In this document: positions 30,632-39,726 of the stretch, in pieces | Layout: every line of letters starts with the position of its first letter | Position numbering within the stretch: the stretch's first letter is position 1 | Assembly: GCA_963794475.1 (NCBI GenBank) | Contig: CAWCDW010000007.1 | Location: 348,677 to 412,676 of the forward strand | DNA from: GAS188 sp963794475 | GTDB taxonomy: Bacteria; Pseudomonadota; Alphaproteobacteria; Rhizobiales; Beijerinckiaceae | DNA: 64,000 bases | Reading direction: 5' to 3' | Program-made: the position numbers and the translations under genes | Notes under the pieces: model-generated | Told to the model about the DNA's origin: nothing | Databases searched by the model: none | Seen by the model: the letters and a program-made list of their open reading frames with translations, nothing else

Positions 30632-31903
30632 ATGATTGATTATTATCCGCTTTTGTCGCGCGCGATCGTCAACCTCGGCGAATCGGCGGGGCCGGACGTG
30701 CGGCGCGCGATCTATGACCGTGCGCGCACGACACTCCGCTCGCAGCTCGAGGAAATGGACCCCCCGCTTCCAGAAGACCAGATCGAGCGCGAGCGCGCCC
30801 AGCTCGAGGCCGTCATCTCCCGCCTCGAGATGGAGGCGCGCGCGCGGGGCAGACCCGCGAAGCTCCCGCTGCGCCACCTGCGATCGGCGCAACGGGCGCA
30901 CGAGCATGGAGACGAGAGCGAGGCTTCGACGGACGCCGTCGAGGCGGTTCCCGGCGCGCCCCATGAGAGCGATGACGAGTTCCATCACCACGAGGCTTCC
31001 GGCGCGCATGGCCATGCCGAGGAGGCCTCGGCGCCGCGATCCTCAGGGGACCGCCGGCGTTCGTTCGGCGATTGGCGCCTCCTCGCGTTCGGGGCCGCCG
31101 CCGTGCTGATCATCGGTACGCTTGCCGGCCTCGCCTATGTCATGCGCGATCAGATCGACCCCGCGCGGCGCGAGCAAGCCGAGCAAGCGGCGGCCGCCAA
31201 TCCGGTCGCGGGGCGAACCGCCGAGCCGGAGGCAAAGAATACGGCGCGCCTTGGCGGCCCCGCGAACCCGCCGGCAGCCGCGCCCGCGCGGTCGCCAGCC
31301 ACTTCCACCTCCGCCGCGAATTCCACTCCCCCCGCCAGCGCGCCCGTCCCGGATTCCTCACCGCAGATCCCAGTGGCGCAGCGCGCAACGCTCTTCATCG
31401 AGGTCGCGGGAGCGGCCGATCAGGCGCCCCGCACGGTGGCGGGCCGCGTCATCTGGAGTTTCGAGAACCTCCCCTCGAACCCGGGCCAGCCGCTCGATCC
31501 CGCCCTCGTCGGCGTCGTCGACGTTCCCGATGCAGGCATCGCCTTGCGCATGCAGGTGACCCGCAATCACGACGGCTCCTTGCCGGCGTCCCATCTCCTC
31601 GGCCTCGTCTTCACGACGAAGGATTCGAATGTGAAGGACATCTCGCCGGTGCTGATGAAAACGGATGAGACCGACCGCGGCACGGCCTTGATCGGCATTC
31701 AGCAGCCGCTCGGGCCCAACCTCTTCGTCATGGCGCTCTCGGCAGCCAATTCGGATGTCGCGAAAAATTTCGATCTCTTGATCAAGCGGGAATGGGTCGA
31801 GATCCAGTTTCGCCTCGCAGATCAGCGGCGCGGCGCGCTCGTGTTCGACAAGGGCGTCACGGGCGACCGCGCTCTTCTCACCGCGATCGACGCCTGGAAA
31901 TAA
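30632..31903 (+). CDS. Conserved single-pass membrane protein, unknown
   Basis: I do not recognise a named function. The 423-residue protein has a cytoplasmic N-terminal region with predicted helices (RSQLEEMDPPLPEDQIERE), a low-complexity His/Glu/Ala-rich segment (HHHEASGAHGHAEE), one transmembrane helix (LLAFGAAAVLIIGTLAGLAYVM, near residues 150-172), a Pro/Ala-rich linker and a folded C-terminal domain of about 170 residues. It lies between purA and the convergent rpoH; I believe this order recurs in related alphaproteobacteria, but that is recall rather than a search. A surface-linked or envelope role is inferred. Confidence 0.75.
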   Translation: MIDYYPLLSRAIVNLGESAGPDVRRAIYDRARTTLRSQLEEMDPPLPEDQIERERAQLEAVISRLEMEARARGRPAKLPLRHLRSAQRAHEHGDESEASTDAVEAVPGAPHESDDEFHHHEASGAHGHAEEASAPRSSGDRRRSFGDWRLLAFGAAAVLIIGTLAGLAYVMRDQIDPARREQAEQAAAANPVAGRTAEPEAKNTARLGGPANPPAAAPARSPATSTSAANSTPPASAPVPDSSPQIPVAQRATLFIEVAGAADQAPRTVAGRVIWSFENLPSNPGQPLDPALVGVVDVPDAGIALRMQVTRNHDGSLPASHLLGLVFTTKDSNVKDISPVLMKTDETDRGTALIGIQQPLGPNLFVMALSAANSDVAKNFDLLIKREWVEIQFRLADQRRGALVFDKGVTGDRALLTAIDAWK

Positions 31904-31922
31904 AGAGCCCGCCGGGCGCGCC

Positions 31923-32819
31923 TTACGAGACGGGCAAGGCCGGCCGCGCGAGTTCGCGCTTGGCGTAAGCCGCTTTCACCGCATTTTGCACTTTCTCGAA
32001 AGCACGGACCTCGATCTGACGGACGCGCTCGCGCGAGACGCCGAACTCCGCCGAAAGATCCTCGAGCGTGATCGCATCCTCGGCAAGCCGGCGCGCCTCG
32101 AAAATGCGCCGCTCGCGCGGGTTCAGGACGGATAACGCATCGATCAGCGCGTCATGGCGGTTCGAGGCTTCCTCGGCCTCGACGAGCTTGTGCTCTTGGT
32201 TGTCCTCGTCATCGACGAGCCAATCCTGCCACTCGCCCTCGCCCTGCTCGCGCAAGGGTGCGTTGAGTGAGGCGTCGCCCCCGAGCCGCCGGTTCATGTC
32301 GACGACATCCTGCTCGGTCACGCCGAGCTTGACCGCGATCTGCTTCACCTGATCCGGGCGCAGATCGCCCTCGTCGAGCGCCGAGATGCGGCTCTTGGCA
32401 CGCCGCAGATTGAAGAAGAGCTTCTTCTGATTGGCGGTGGTGCCCATTTTGACGAGCGACCAGGAGCGCAAGATGTATTCCTGGATCGACGCCTTGATCC
32501 ACCACATCGCATAGGTGGCGAGCCTGAAGCCGCGTTCCGGCTCGAAGCGCTTCACCGCCTGCATGAGGCCTACATTGCCTTCCGACACCACCTCGGACAT
32601 GGGCAGACCATAGCCACGATAGCCCATGGCGATCTTGGCGACGAGACGCAAATGGGACGTCACGAGCTGGTGGGCCGCTTCGCGGTCGCCATGCTCGCGC
32701 CAACGCTTGGCGAGCATGTATTCCTGCTGCGGCTCCAGCATCGGAAACTTTTTGATCTCGTCGAGGTAGCGGGCAAGGCCGCCTTCCGACGATAGAATAG
32801 GGAGTGCGGCAGATGCCAT
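31923..32819 (-). CDS. rpoH: Heat-shock sigma factor RpoH
   Basis: This 298-residue sigma-32 directs RNA polymerase to heat-shock promoters. Region 2 is visible as NVGLMQAVKRFEPERGFRLATYAMWWIKASIQEYILRS-type sequence near residues 80-120, the RpoH box as TANQKKLFFNLRR near 130, and region 4 as LSAEFGVSRERVRQIEVRAFEKV near 265. The ATG at 32819 is preceded by AAGGAG seven bases upstream. Alphaproteobacteria often carry two or more rpoH genes; this is one of them. It ends 19 bases from the opposing hypothetical gene. Confidence 0.95.
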   Translation of the reverse strand: MASAALPILSSEGGLARYLDEIKKFPMLEPQQEYMLAKRWREHGDREAAHQLVTSHLRLVAKIAMGYRGYGLPMSEVVSEGNVGLMQAVKRFEPERGFRLATYAMWWIKASIQEYILRSWSLVKMGTTANQKKLFFNLRRAKSRISALDEGDLRPDQVKQIAVKLGVTEQDVVDMNRRLGGDASLNAPLREQGEGEWQDWLVDDEDNQEHKLVEAEEASNRHDALIDALSVLNPRERRIFEARRLAEDAITLEDLSAEFGVSRERVRQIEVRAFEKVQNAVKAAYAKRELARPALPVS

Positions 32820-32849
32820 CACATGACTCCTTGGATAGCCCCCGGGACC

Positions 32850-32920
32850 GGCGAGCTGTCGGCGGCCCAAAGGCGCCACCAGCTATAAGATATACCGAAA
32901 AAAAGTGGCGAAAATGGACA
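32850..32920 (-). promoter_or_regulatory. Putative rpoH promoter region
   Basis: On the minus strand the 119-base spacer between the RluD-like gene and rpoH holds an AT-rich block CACTTTTTTTCGG followed by TATATCTTATAG, which could be a -10 region of a housekeeping or stress promoter about 60 bases before the start codon. No convincing -35 hexamer can be picked by eye, so this is tentative. Confidence 0.35.
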
Positions 32921-32938
32921 TTCCGTCGCGCCTCCCCC

Positions 32939-33946
32939 CTACTCGGAGGGGGTAGAAAGGCCGCGCAACGCCTTTTTCACCGCCTCAAGAGCGGGCGGTA
33001 ACCCGCTCTCGAAACACAGCTTCTTTCCCGTCACCGGATGGACGAAACCGAGGAGGGAGGCGTGCAGGGCCTGCCCATCGAGCGCCAGCAACGCCGCCCG
33101 GGAGGGCTCGTCGAGCTTGTTGATCTTGGTGCGGAAGCCACCGCCATAGACGGGATCGCCCAAAAGCGGATGGCCGAGCGAGGCAAGATGCACGCGAATT
33201 TGGTGAGTGCGCCCCGTCTCCAGCCGGCAGCGTATTCGGCTCGCGAGCGGATCGGAGGCGTGGGGAGGGAAACTTTCCTCCACATATAGGTGGGTGACTG
33301 CCTGTTTTCCACGCCCTTCGGCCACCACCGCCATGCGCTCGCGATGACGCGTCGACCGCCCGATCGGACGGTCGACGATCATGGTGTCGGCCCGCGGGCG
33401 CCCCCAGACGAATGCCTGGTATTCCCTTTCGAGCGGCCCCTCGCGTCCGTGATCTGCGAATTGCTCGGCCAGGCCCCGATGGGCCTTGTCGGTCTTGGCG
33501 ACGACCATGAGGCCCGAGGTGTCCTTGTCGAGGCGATGCACGATCCCCGGGCGCTTCACGCCCCCAATGCCCGAAAGGCTTTCGCCGCAATGGGCGATGA
33601 GCGCATTCACCAATGTGCCGTCGGCATGGCCCGCCGCGGGATGCACGACGAGGCCCGCGGGCTTGTCGATGACGATGATCTGCGCATCCTCATGGAGGAT
33701 CGTCAGGGGAATTTTCTGCCCCAGCGGCTCGGAAGGCTTGGCCTGCGGGACCGTGAGCGTGATCGTCTCTCCGCCGCGCAGCTTCAGCGACGGATCGGTG
33801 GCGGCGGCCTCGCCGAGGCGCACCGCCCCTTCGCGGATGAGGGCTTGCAGCCTGGCGCGGCTGAAATCGGCGAAATTTCGAGCGAGCACACGGTCGAGGC
33901 GTTCACCGCGCGCGTCTTCGGTTGCGATCATGGACATGACGGTCAT
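32939..33946 (-). CDS. rluD: RluA-family 23S rRNA pseudouridine synthase
   Basis: This 335-residue protein isomerises uridines in rRNA. An N-terminal S4 domain (LDRVLARNFADFSRARLQALI) precedes the catalytic domain with the motif HRLDKDTSGLMVV near residue 145 (catalytic Asp) and ETGRTHQIRVHLASLGHPLLGDPVYG near 245. The size and the S4 domain fit RluD, which modifies helix 69, but other RluA members cannot be excluded. It lies upstream of rpoH on the same strand with a spacer of about 120 bases that contains a likely rpoH promoter. Confidence 0.88.
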   Translation of the reverse strand: MTVMSMIATEDARGERLDRVLARNFADFSRARLQALIREGAVRLGEAAATDPSLKLRGGETITLTVPQAKPSEPLGQKIPLTILHEDAQIIVIDKPAGLVVHPAAGHADGTLVNALIAHCGESLSGIGGVKRPGIVHRLDKDTSGLMVVAKTDKAHRGLAEQFADHGREGPLEREYQAFVWGRPRADTMIVDRPIGRSTRHRERMAVVAEGRGKQAVTHLYVEESFPPHASDPLASRIRCRLETGRTHQIRVHLASLGHPLLGDPVYGGGFRTKINKLDEPSRAALLALDGQALHASLLGFVHPVTGKKLCFESGLPPALEAVKKALRGLSTPSE

Positions 33947-34110
33947 CGGGGGCTTCTATACGCTTTGCGCGCCTTGCGCTCGGGTCACGACGGCAGCCGA
34001 GTCGCGCTCGCTTCGCGCGGCTTTACTCGCGCGCGCCCGGCGATATTCTCGGCTCCAAACCGCGAAGATCCGTCGCGCCTGCAAGGGAAGCGGCATCCCG
34101 GGGAGGAAGC

Positions 34111-34851
34111 ATGGCGCTTCTCGAGCTGAACGGCATCGCCAAGCACTTCGGGGCCATCGAGGCCCTCAAGGGCGTCGACATGAGCTTGGACAGCGGCGAG
34201 GTCGTCGGCCTGATGGGCGACAACGGCGCCGGAAAATCGACGTTGGTCAAGATCATCGCGGGGAACTTTCCGCCCTCCGAAGGCGAGATCCGGATGGGCG
34301 GGGCCATCAAGCATTTCCATAAGCCCGTCGACGCGAGAGCGGAGGGAATCGAGGTCGTGTATCAGGATCTCGCGCTGTGCAATAACCTCACCGCCGCGGC
34401 CAATGTGTTCCTCGGGCGCGAGGTGAAGCGACGCCTTGGCCCCTTTCGCCTCCTCGACTACCCGGCCATGTATGCGCGCGCGGCGGAGCTCTTCAGGGAG
34501 CTGAAGTCCGAGACGCGCCCTCGCGATCTCGTGAAGCAGATGTCGGGTGGCCAGCGTCAAGCGGTGGCGATCGCGCGCACCCGCCTCTCGGACGCCAGGA
34601 TCGTGCTCATGGACGAGCCGACCGCCGCGATCAGCGTGCGTCAGGTCGCGGAGGTCCTCGACCTCATTCGCCGCTTGAAGGATCAAGGCATCGCCGTGGT
34701 TCTGATCAGCCACCGCATGCCCGATGTGTTCGCCGTCAGCGACCGCGTGCTCGTCATGCGGCGCGGCGCCAAGGTCGCCGACAAGCCCATCGCCCGGACC
34801 TCGCCCGAGGAGGTGACAGGACTGATCACTGGCGCGATCCGCACCGCTTGA
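34111..34851 (+). CDS. Sugar ABC transporter ATP-binding protein
   Basis: This 246-residue single ATPase domain resembles FrcA (single-domain; RbsA/XylG are double). Motifs: Walker A GDNGAGKST near residue 39, signature MSGGQRQAVAIAR near 143, Walker B IVLMDEPTAAIS near 163 and switch His in LISHRM near 196. The ATG at 34111 follows GGGGAGGAAGC. The permease gene begins 31 bases after its stop and the binding protein after that, so the transporter is complete. The substrate is probably a monosaccharide. Confidence 0.92.
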   Translation: MALLELNGIAKHFGAIEALKGVDMSLDSGEVVGLMGDNGAGKSTLVKIIAGNFPPSEGEIRMGGAIKHFHKPVDARAEGIEVVYQDLALCNNLTAAANVFLGREVKRRLGPFRLLDYPAMYARAAELFRELKSETRPRDLVKQMSGGQRQAVAIARTRLSDARIVLMDEPTAAISVRQVAEVLDLIRRLKDQGIAVVLISHRMPDVFAVSDRVLVMRRGAKVADKPIARTSPEEVTGLITGAIRTA

Positions 34852-34882
34852 ATTGAACCGCGACGAAAGGACCGCAACAGCG

Positions 34883-35914
34883 ATGTCCACCCAGTCAAGT
34901 GCGACCCCATCACCGGCAAGCCATGCCGCGATCGAGGAGGTGACGCACCTGCGCGAGCGCAGCTTTCGCCAAAAGATGCTCACAAGCCAATCCTTCTGGG
35001 TGACGGTCGCGGTGCTCACCATCATCGCCGTGATGACACTCTATCAGCCCAACGCCTTCGCCTCGGCCGATAATTTCTTCAACATCACGCGCAACTTCGC
35101 CTTCATCGGCATCATGGCGCTCGGCATGACCGCGGTCATTCTCACGGGTGGAATCGATCTGTCGGTCGGCTCGATCATGGGGCTCGTCGGCGTCGTCTGC
35201 GGCCTCTTGCTGCAAGCAGGACAACATTTTGCCGTGGCGATCACGGCCGGGCTTCTCGCGGGAGCCGCGACGGGCGCCGTCAACGGCTTTCTCATTGCCT
35301 ATGTCGGGCTGCCGAGCTTCGTCGTCACGCTCGGCATGCTCTCGATCGCGCGCTCGCTCGCCATCGTGCTTTCGCAAAACAAGATCATCTACCAGCTTGG
35401 CCCTTGGGGCGACACGTTCGACGCCATCGGCGGCGGGGACATCTTCGGCATCGCCAACCCGGTGTGGCTGCTCCTCATCATGGCGCTCGTTTTCGGCTAT
35501 GTGTTCAACTTTACGGCCTGGGGCCGGTATCTTTTCGCCATCGGCGGCAACGAGAATGCGGCGCGCCTCACCGGCGTGCCGGTGAAGCGCATCAAGCTCG
35601 AGGCCTATATCGTCTCCGGCATCACGGCCGCCATCGCCTCGGTGATGATCGTCGGATGGCAAGGCTCGGCGATCAACGCGCTCGGCATGGGATACGAGCT
35701 TCGCGTCATCGCCTCGACGGTGATCGGCGGGGCAAGCCTCATCGGCGGGGAAGGGGGCGCCTTTGGCGCCGTGATGGGCGCGGCTCTCATCGAGGTGATC
35801 CGCAACAGCCTATTGATGGCAGGCGTCGACTCCAATTGGCAAGGTACATTCGTTGGGGTATTCATTTGCTTGGCGGTTCTGCTCCAGAGAATTCGCCAGC
35901 GGCCCGCCGAATGA
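34883..35914 (+). CDS. Sugar ABC transporter permease
   Basis: This 343-residue polytopic protein of the RbsC/FrcC family contains about nine hydrophobic segments and the typical GGIDLSVGSIMGLVG signature near residue 90, GLPSFVVTLGMLSIARS near 147, and a conserved coupling region ENAARLTGVPVKRIK near 225. It forms the inner-membrane channel for the ATPase encoded just upstream. The start at 34883 (MSTQSSATP) is favoured over an upstream in-frame codon. It is followed 44 bases later by the binding-protein gene. Confidence 0.93.
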   Translation: MSTQSSATPSPASHAAIEEVTHLRERSFRQKMLTSQSFWVTVAVLTIIAVMTLYQPNAFASADNFFNITRNFAFIGIMALGMTAVILTGGIDLSVGSIMGLVGVVCGLLLQAGQHFAVAITAGLLAGAATGAVNGFLIAYVGLPSFVVTLGMLSIARSLAIVLSQNKIIYQLGPWGDTFDAIGGGDIFGIANPVWLLLIMALVFGYVFNFTAWGRYLFAIGGNENAARLTGVPVKRIKLEAYIVSGITAAIASVMIVGWQGSAINALGMGYELRVIASTVIGGASLIGGEGGAFGAVMGAALIEVIRNSLLMAGVDSNWQGTFVGVFICLAVLLQRIRQRPAE

Positions 35915-35958
35915 AGCGCGCCCTCGACAATTCACGAAACATTCCGGGAGGATCCGAC

Positions 35959-36990
35959 ATGCGAAAGCTCCTTGGTGTCGTTGCCGGCACGGCCTTGGCA
36001 GCCGTGACCTTGGCGATTGCGGCCGGCTCGAGCAGCCAGGCGCAAGGCAAGAAATATGTCTTCGCGCTCGTGCCGAAGAACATGAACAACCCGTTTTTCG
36101 ATCAGGCGCGGGACGGCTGCAAGAAGGCCGAGGCGGAATCCAAGGGCGCGCTCGAATGCATGTATATCGGGCCGGGCGAGCACGGCGGCGGTGAAGAGCA
36201 GGTGCAGGTCGTGGACGACCTCATCGCCAAGAAGGTCGACGGCATCGCCGTCTCGGCCTCGAATGCCGCCGCCATGGGCAAGGCGCTCGAAGGCGCGAAG
36301 AAAGCCGGCATCCCGGTGCTCACCTGGGACAGCGACCTCCTCGACAAGGACAAGGGCCTGCGCATTGCCTATGTCGGCACGCACAACTACGACATCGGCG
36401 TCAATCTCGCGAAGCAGGTGCAGCAGATCAAGCCGAAAGGCGGCGTGATCTGCATCCAATCGGGCGGTGCTGCCGCCGCCAATCACAATGAGCGCATGCA
36501 AGGCATTCGCGACACGCTCGCCGGCAAGAAATCGGCGGCGGCTCCGGGAGAACGGCTCACGGGACAGAACGGCTGGACCGAGGCCGACGGCTGCCCGCTC
36601 TACACCGATGATGATTTCCCGCGCTCGGTGCAACAGATGGAGGACATCCTCGGCAAATACCCGACGCTCGACGCCTTCGTGCCGACCGGCGGATTCCCGC
36701 AATTCATTCCGCAGGCCTATCGCAAGGTGGCCGAGAAGTACAAAGCGCGGATTCAGGACGGCTCGCTCGCGCTCGTCGTCGCCGATACGCTCCCCGTCCA
36801 GATGGACCTTCTCAAGGCTGGGCTTTCCGACGGACAGGTCGGCCAACGGCCTTTCGAGATGGGCTACAAGAGCATGATGTTCTTGAAGGACATCAAGGAG
36901 GGCAAGCCAGCTCCCGCCGACCCGACCTACACGGGCCTCGATGTCTGCACCGCGAAGAACGCGGCAACTTGCGTCGGCGGAGGAACGTGA
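35959..36990 (+). CDS. Sugar ABC transporter periplasmic binding protein
   Basis: This 343-residue protein has a signal peptide (LLGVVAGTALAAVTLAIAAGSSSQAQG, cleaved near residue 29) and the two-lobed type I binding fold: VFALVPKNMNNPFFDQARDG, KKVDGIAVSASNAAAM, IPVLTWDSD and an aromatic/acidic ligand region near PTGGFPQF. It belongs to the ribose/fructose/xylose cluster. A good GGGAGGATCC precedes the ATG. It closes the operon ATPase-permease-binding protein, an order in which the usually most expressed binding protein comes last; a strong hairpin terminator follows. Confidence 0.92.
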   Translation: MRKLLGVVAGTALAAVTLAIAAGSSSQAQGKKYVFALVPKNMNNPFFDQARDGCKKAEAESKGALECMYIGPGEHGGGEEQVQVVDDLIAKKVDGIAVSASNAAAMGKALEGAKKAGIPVLTWDSDLLDKDKGLRIAYVGTHNYDIGVNLAKQVQQIKPKGGVICIQSGGAAAANHNERMQGIRDTLAGKKSAAAPGERLTGQNGWTEADGCPLYTDDDFPRSVQQMEDILGKYPTLDAFVPTGGFPQFIPQAYRKVAEKYKARIQDGSLALVVADTLPVQMDLLKAGLSDGQVGQRPFEMGYKSMMFLKDIKEGKPAPADPTYTGLDVCTAKNAATCVGGGT

Positions 36991-37032
36991 GCGTCCCGGC
37001 CTCCGTACGAGCCCTCTGAGAATATTGGTCAT

Positions 37033-37064
37033 CGGCCCGGTGCAAACCGGGCCGAGTATTTTTG
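37033..37064 (+). terminator. Rho-independent terminator after the sugar transporter operon
   Basis: A perfect 9-bp GC-rich stem CGGCCCGGT / ACCGGGCCG with loop GCAA (37042-37045) is followed by AGTATTTTTG. It lies about 40 bases after the binding-protein stop codon. The opposing mutL gene ends at 37104, so the stem could also serve on the other strand, but the T-run is on the plus strand. Confidence 0.88.
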
Positions 37065-37103
37065 AGGCCGCAACCTAAGTCTCTTAAGCTCGTATCGGCT
37101 CGC

Positions 37104-38945
37104 TCATCGCCTTCCGAACAAGCGCTCGATATCGGCGAGCTTGAGGACAATGAAGGTCGGGCGCCCATGGTTGCAGACCTCAGCGCCCGGCGTTTTCTCC
37201 ATCTGACGCAAAAGCGCGTCCATCTCCTCGGCCCGCAAGCGCCGGCCGGAGCGGACCGACCCGTGGCAGGCCATGGTGGCGAGCACATGATCGAGCTTGC
37301 GCTCGAGCGCGGCGGCGGTTCCCCATTCCTCGAAGCTGTCGACGAGATCCGTGACCAATTGGCGAAGCTTCCCCACGGCGAGCGCCGCTGGCGCTTCGCG
37401 AATGGCGATCGCGCCGGGACCGAAGGGCTCGATGATCAGACCAAGCTCCTCGAGGAGCGTTGCTTGCTCGAGGAGCTTGGCGCAATCTGAAGGGTCGAGG
37501 TCGATGATTTCGGGCGTCAGCATGATTTGGCGTTGGACGCCCCGCGTCGATCTTTCCCTCTTCAGCCGCTCGTAGACGAGGCGCTCATGGGCGGCATGCT
37601 GATCGACGATGACGAGACCGTCGCGCGTCTGTGCAATGATGTAATTCTCATGCAGCTGGGCGCGCGCGGCGCCGAGCGGAAAGGCTTGCGCATCGGCCGC
37701 CGCGGCCGGTTCGAAGTCTTGCGGCTCTACCGCTCCTGAAGGGCGAGAGGCATAGTCGAAGCTCTCCTGCCCTTCCGCAAAGCCGAGGGCGCCCGACATG
37801 GCCCCGTCCGAACCCGGGATCGAGGTTCGATCGAACGGCGCGAAAGCGTCGTGGTTCCAGCCCGCCTCGCGATAGGGCGCCCTCCCGAAGCCGCCGCCCG
37901 ATCCGAAAGCCGCGAGCGCCCGCTCGCTCGCTTGCGTCACCGGCCGAATCCCGGCTCCGCGCAAGGCGTCACCGATCGCGGTCACGACGAGCGCCCGCAC
38001 CAGGCCGGCCTCGCGGAAGCGCACCTCGGCCTTCGCGGGATGCACATTCACATCGACGGCACGAGGATCAATCTCGAGGTAGAGCGCGATCGCCGGGTAG
38101 CGGCCGGCCGGCAAGAGATCCGCATAGGCGCCGCGCACCGCCCCGGTGAGCAGCTTGTCGCGAACAGGTCGTCCGTTCACGAAGAGGTGGATAGCACCCG
38201 CGCTCGCCCGCGTATAAGCGGGCAAGCCGGCAAAACCCTTGATCGAGAGACCCTCGCGCGCAAGATCGAGAGCGACGCTGTTCTCGCGAAACTCGCGCCC
38301 CATCACCTCTGCGATACGACGCGCAAGGCCCTCCGGCCCTTCTCCGACTTGCGCATAATCAAGCGCCGCGATGCCGTCGCCCGAAAGCGTGAAGCGCGCA
38401 TTCGGATGCGCCATGGCGAGACGCTTCACCGCATCCGCGACGGCGGTGGCTTCGGCGCGGTCGCCTTTCAGGAATTTGAGGCGCGCGGGCACCGCCGCGA
38501 ACAAATCCCTCACCTCGACCGTTGTGCCCCGCGCGCGAGCGGCCGGGCGCGGCGGGCGGACATTTCCCGCGTCGACGGAGAGGGCATGCGCCGCGCTTTC
38601 CTCCTGGTGCCGCGAAACGATATCGAGACGCGACACGGCCGCGATCGAAGGCAGCGCCTCGCCGCGGAAGCCGAAAGTCGCGATGGCGAAGAGGTCCTCG
38701 TCCGAAAGCTTCGAGGTGGCATGACGCTCGACCGACAAGACGAGGTCGTCGGCATTCATGCCATCGCCATCATCCGAGACGCGGATCAGGCGCCGGCCTC
38801 CGGCCTCGATGACGATGTCGATACGCGTGGCACCGGCATCGAGCGCGTTCTCAACGAGTTCCTTGACGGCGGCAGCCGGCCGCTCGACCACTTCGCCGGC
38901 GGCGATGCGATCGACGAGAACGGGATCAAGGCGGCGAATCGGCAT
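37104..38945 (-). CDS. mutL: DNA mismatch repair protein MutL
   Basis: This 613-residue MutL has the GHKL ATPase N-terminal domain: KELVENALDAGATRI near residue 30, SDDGDGMNADDL near 58 and TFGFRGEALPSIAAVS near 90. The C-terminal dimerisation domain carries DQHAAHERLVYERL, the endonuclease metal motif (DQHA-X2-E-X4-E), plus later Cys/His segments MACHGSVRSGRR and NHGRPTFIVL. So this is the nicking type of MutL, as expected for a bacterium without MutH. It is transcribed away from the ADP-ribosyltransferase module. Confidence 0.96.
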   Translation of the reverse strand: MPIRRLDPVLVDRIAAGEVVERPAAAVKELVENALDAGATRIDIVIEAGGRRLIRVSDDGDGMNADDLVLSVERHATSKLSDEDLFAIATFGFRGEALPSIAAVSRLDIVSRHQEESAAHALSVDAGNVRPPRPAARARGTTVEVRDLFAAVPARLKFLKGDRAEATAVADAVKRLAMAHPNARFTLSGDGIAALDYAQVGEGPEGLARRIAEVMGREFRENSVALDLAREGLSIKGFAGLPAYTRASAGAIHLFVNGRPVRDKLLTGAVRGAYADLLPAGRYPAIALYLEIDPRAVDVNVHPAKAEVRFREAGLVRALVVTAIGDALRGAGIRPVTQASERALAAFGSGGGFGRAPYREAGWNHDAFAPFDRTSIPGSDGAMSGALGFAEGQESFDYASRPSGAVEPQDFEPAAAADAQAFPLGAARAQLHENYIIAQTRDGLVIVDQHAAHERLVYERLKRERSTRGVQRQIMLTPEIIDLDPSDCAKLLEQATLLEELGLIIEPFGPGAIAIREAPAALAVGKLRQLVTDLVDSFEEWGTAAALERKLDHVLATMACHGSVRSGRRLRAEEMDALLRQMEKTPGAEVCNHGRPTFIVLKLADIERLFGRR

Positions 38946-39122
38946 GATGTCGGAAGACCGCTATAGCGCGGTAAGGAGGCGGAGGGGAGGTGCCGTTTTC
39001 GAATAAGGCCATTATCCATTGCGAAAAAAGGTGAAATGCCGGTAACTCGCTGGACTCCAGCGCGTTTTCAAAGGTTGCCACGTCAAATTTGGAATGTGGA
39101 GAACCAAATTGAATCAACAGTG

Positions 39123-39160
39123 ACCATATTCCCTATCTGCGGCTGACTATGAAATATGGT
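39123..39160. promoter_or_regulatory. Inverted repeat, candidate operator of the darT-like module
   Basis: ACCATATT (39123-39130) and AATATGGT (39153-39160) form a perfect 8-bp inverted repeat with a 22-base spacer. It lies about 60 bases upstream of the ATG at 39222 in visibly AT-rich DNA. Toxin-antitoxin operons are often autoregulated, which makes this a reasonable operator candidate. Which protein, if any, binds it is unknown. Confidence 0.4.
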
Positions 39161-39221
39161 TGGGCCGATCATCAGGAGCCGGCATCATGCCGATCCGCAA
39201 TGATCGATAGGCTTGTAATCC

Positions 39222-39723
39222 ATGATCGAACTTTCTCGATAAAATTTCGCTACTCTATCACTTCACGGATCGTAGAAACCTAACTCTCATCCGTGAGCAT
39301 GGGGGACTGCACCCGTATGATGATCTCGCGAAGCGAGGCATTCAGGTTCCTGCGCCTGGGGGCAACCAATGGAGCCGCGATGCTGACGAGCTGAAAGGGA
39401 TGGGGCGGTATGTTCACCTGTGCTTTCGTTCCAATCACCCAATGGAGTATTTGGCGCGAAAAGAGGGCCGCATTGGGGACTCGATATTTCTTGAAGTAAA
39501 TGCTTCCGTTTTGCAATTTAATGGCGTCCTCTTTACATCAGAAGTTTCAAATAAATCTGGCGTGCAATCTGTCCCGATCGCGAACGCTGAGATTGATTAT
39601 CAGGTCCTTTACACGCGAACGGACTGGTCAGATCCGGGCATAAAACAGCGTCTACGACAGGTGGAAAAGTACGAGGTGCTCGTGCCCTGCTGCATTCCTC
39701 TGTCTCTCATAAGGAACATTTAA
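39222..39723 (+). CDS. DarT-like DNA ADP-ribosyltransferase toxin (one frameshift near the start)
   Basis: After removing one base at 39238 the gene encodes about 166 residues beginning MIELS, then ISLLYHFTDRRNLTLIREH, GGNQWSRDADELKGMG, YVHLCFRSNHPMEYLARK and a C-terminal VEKYEVLVPCCIPLSLI. This layout matches the DarT/DUF4433 family, PARP-like enzymes that ADP-ribosylate bases in single-stranded DNA: the N-terminal YHFTDxxNLxxI resembles the DarT NAD-binding start, and DWSDP near residue 140 plus the EVLVP tail are typical. Without the correction there is no in-frame ATG before 39400. GC is lower than in flanking genes. Its partner starts four bases after its stop. Confidence 0.75.
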
Positions 39724-39726
39724 AAA

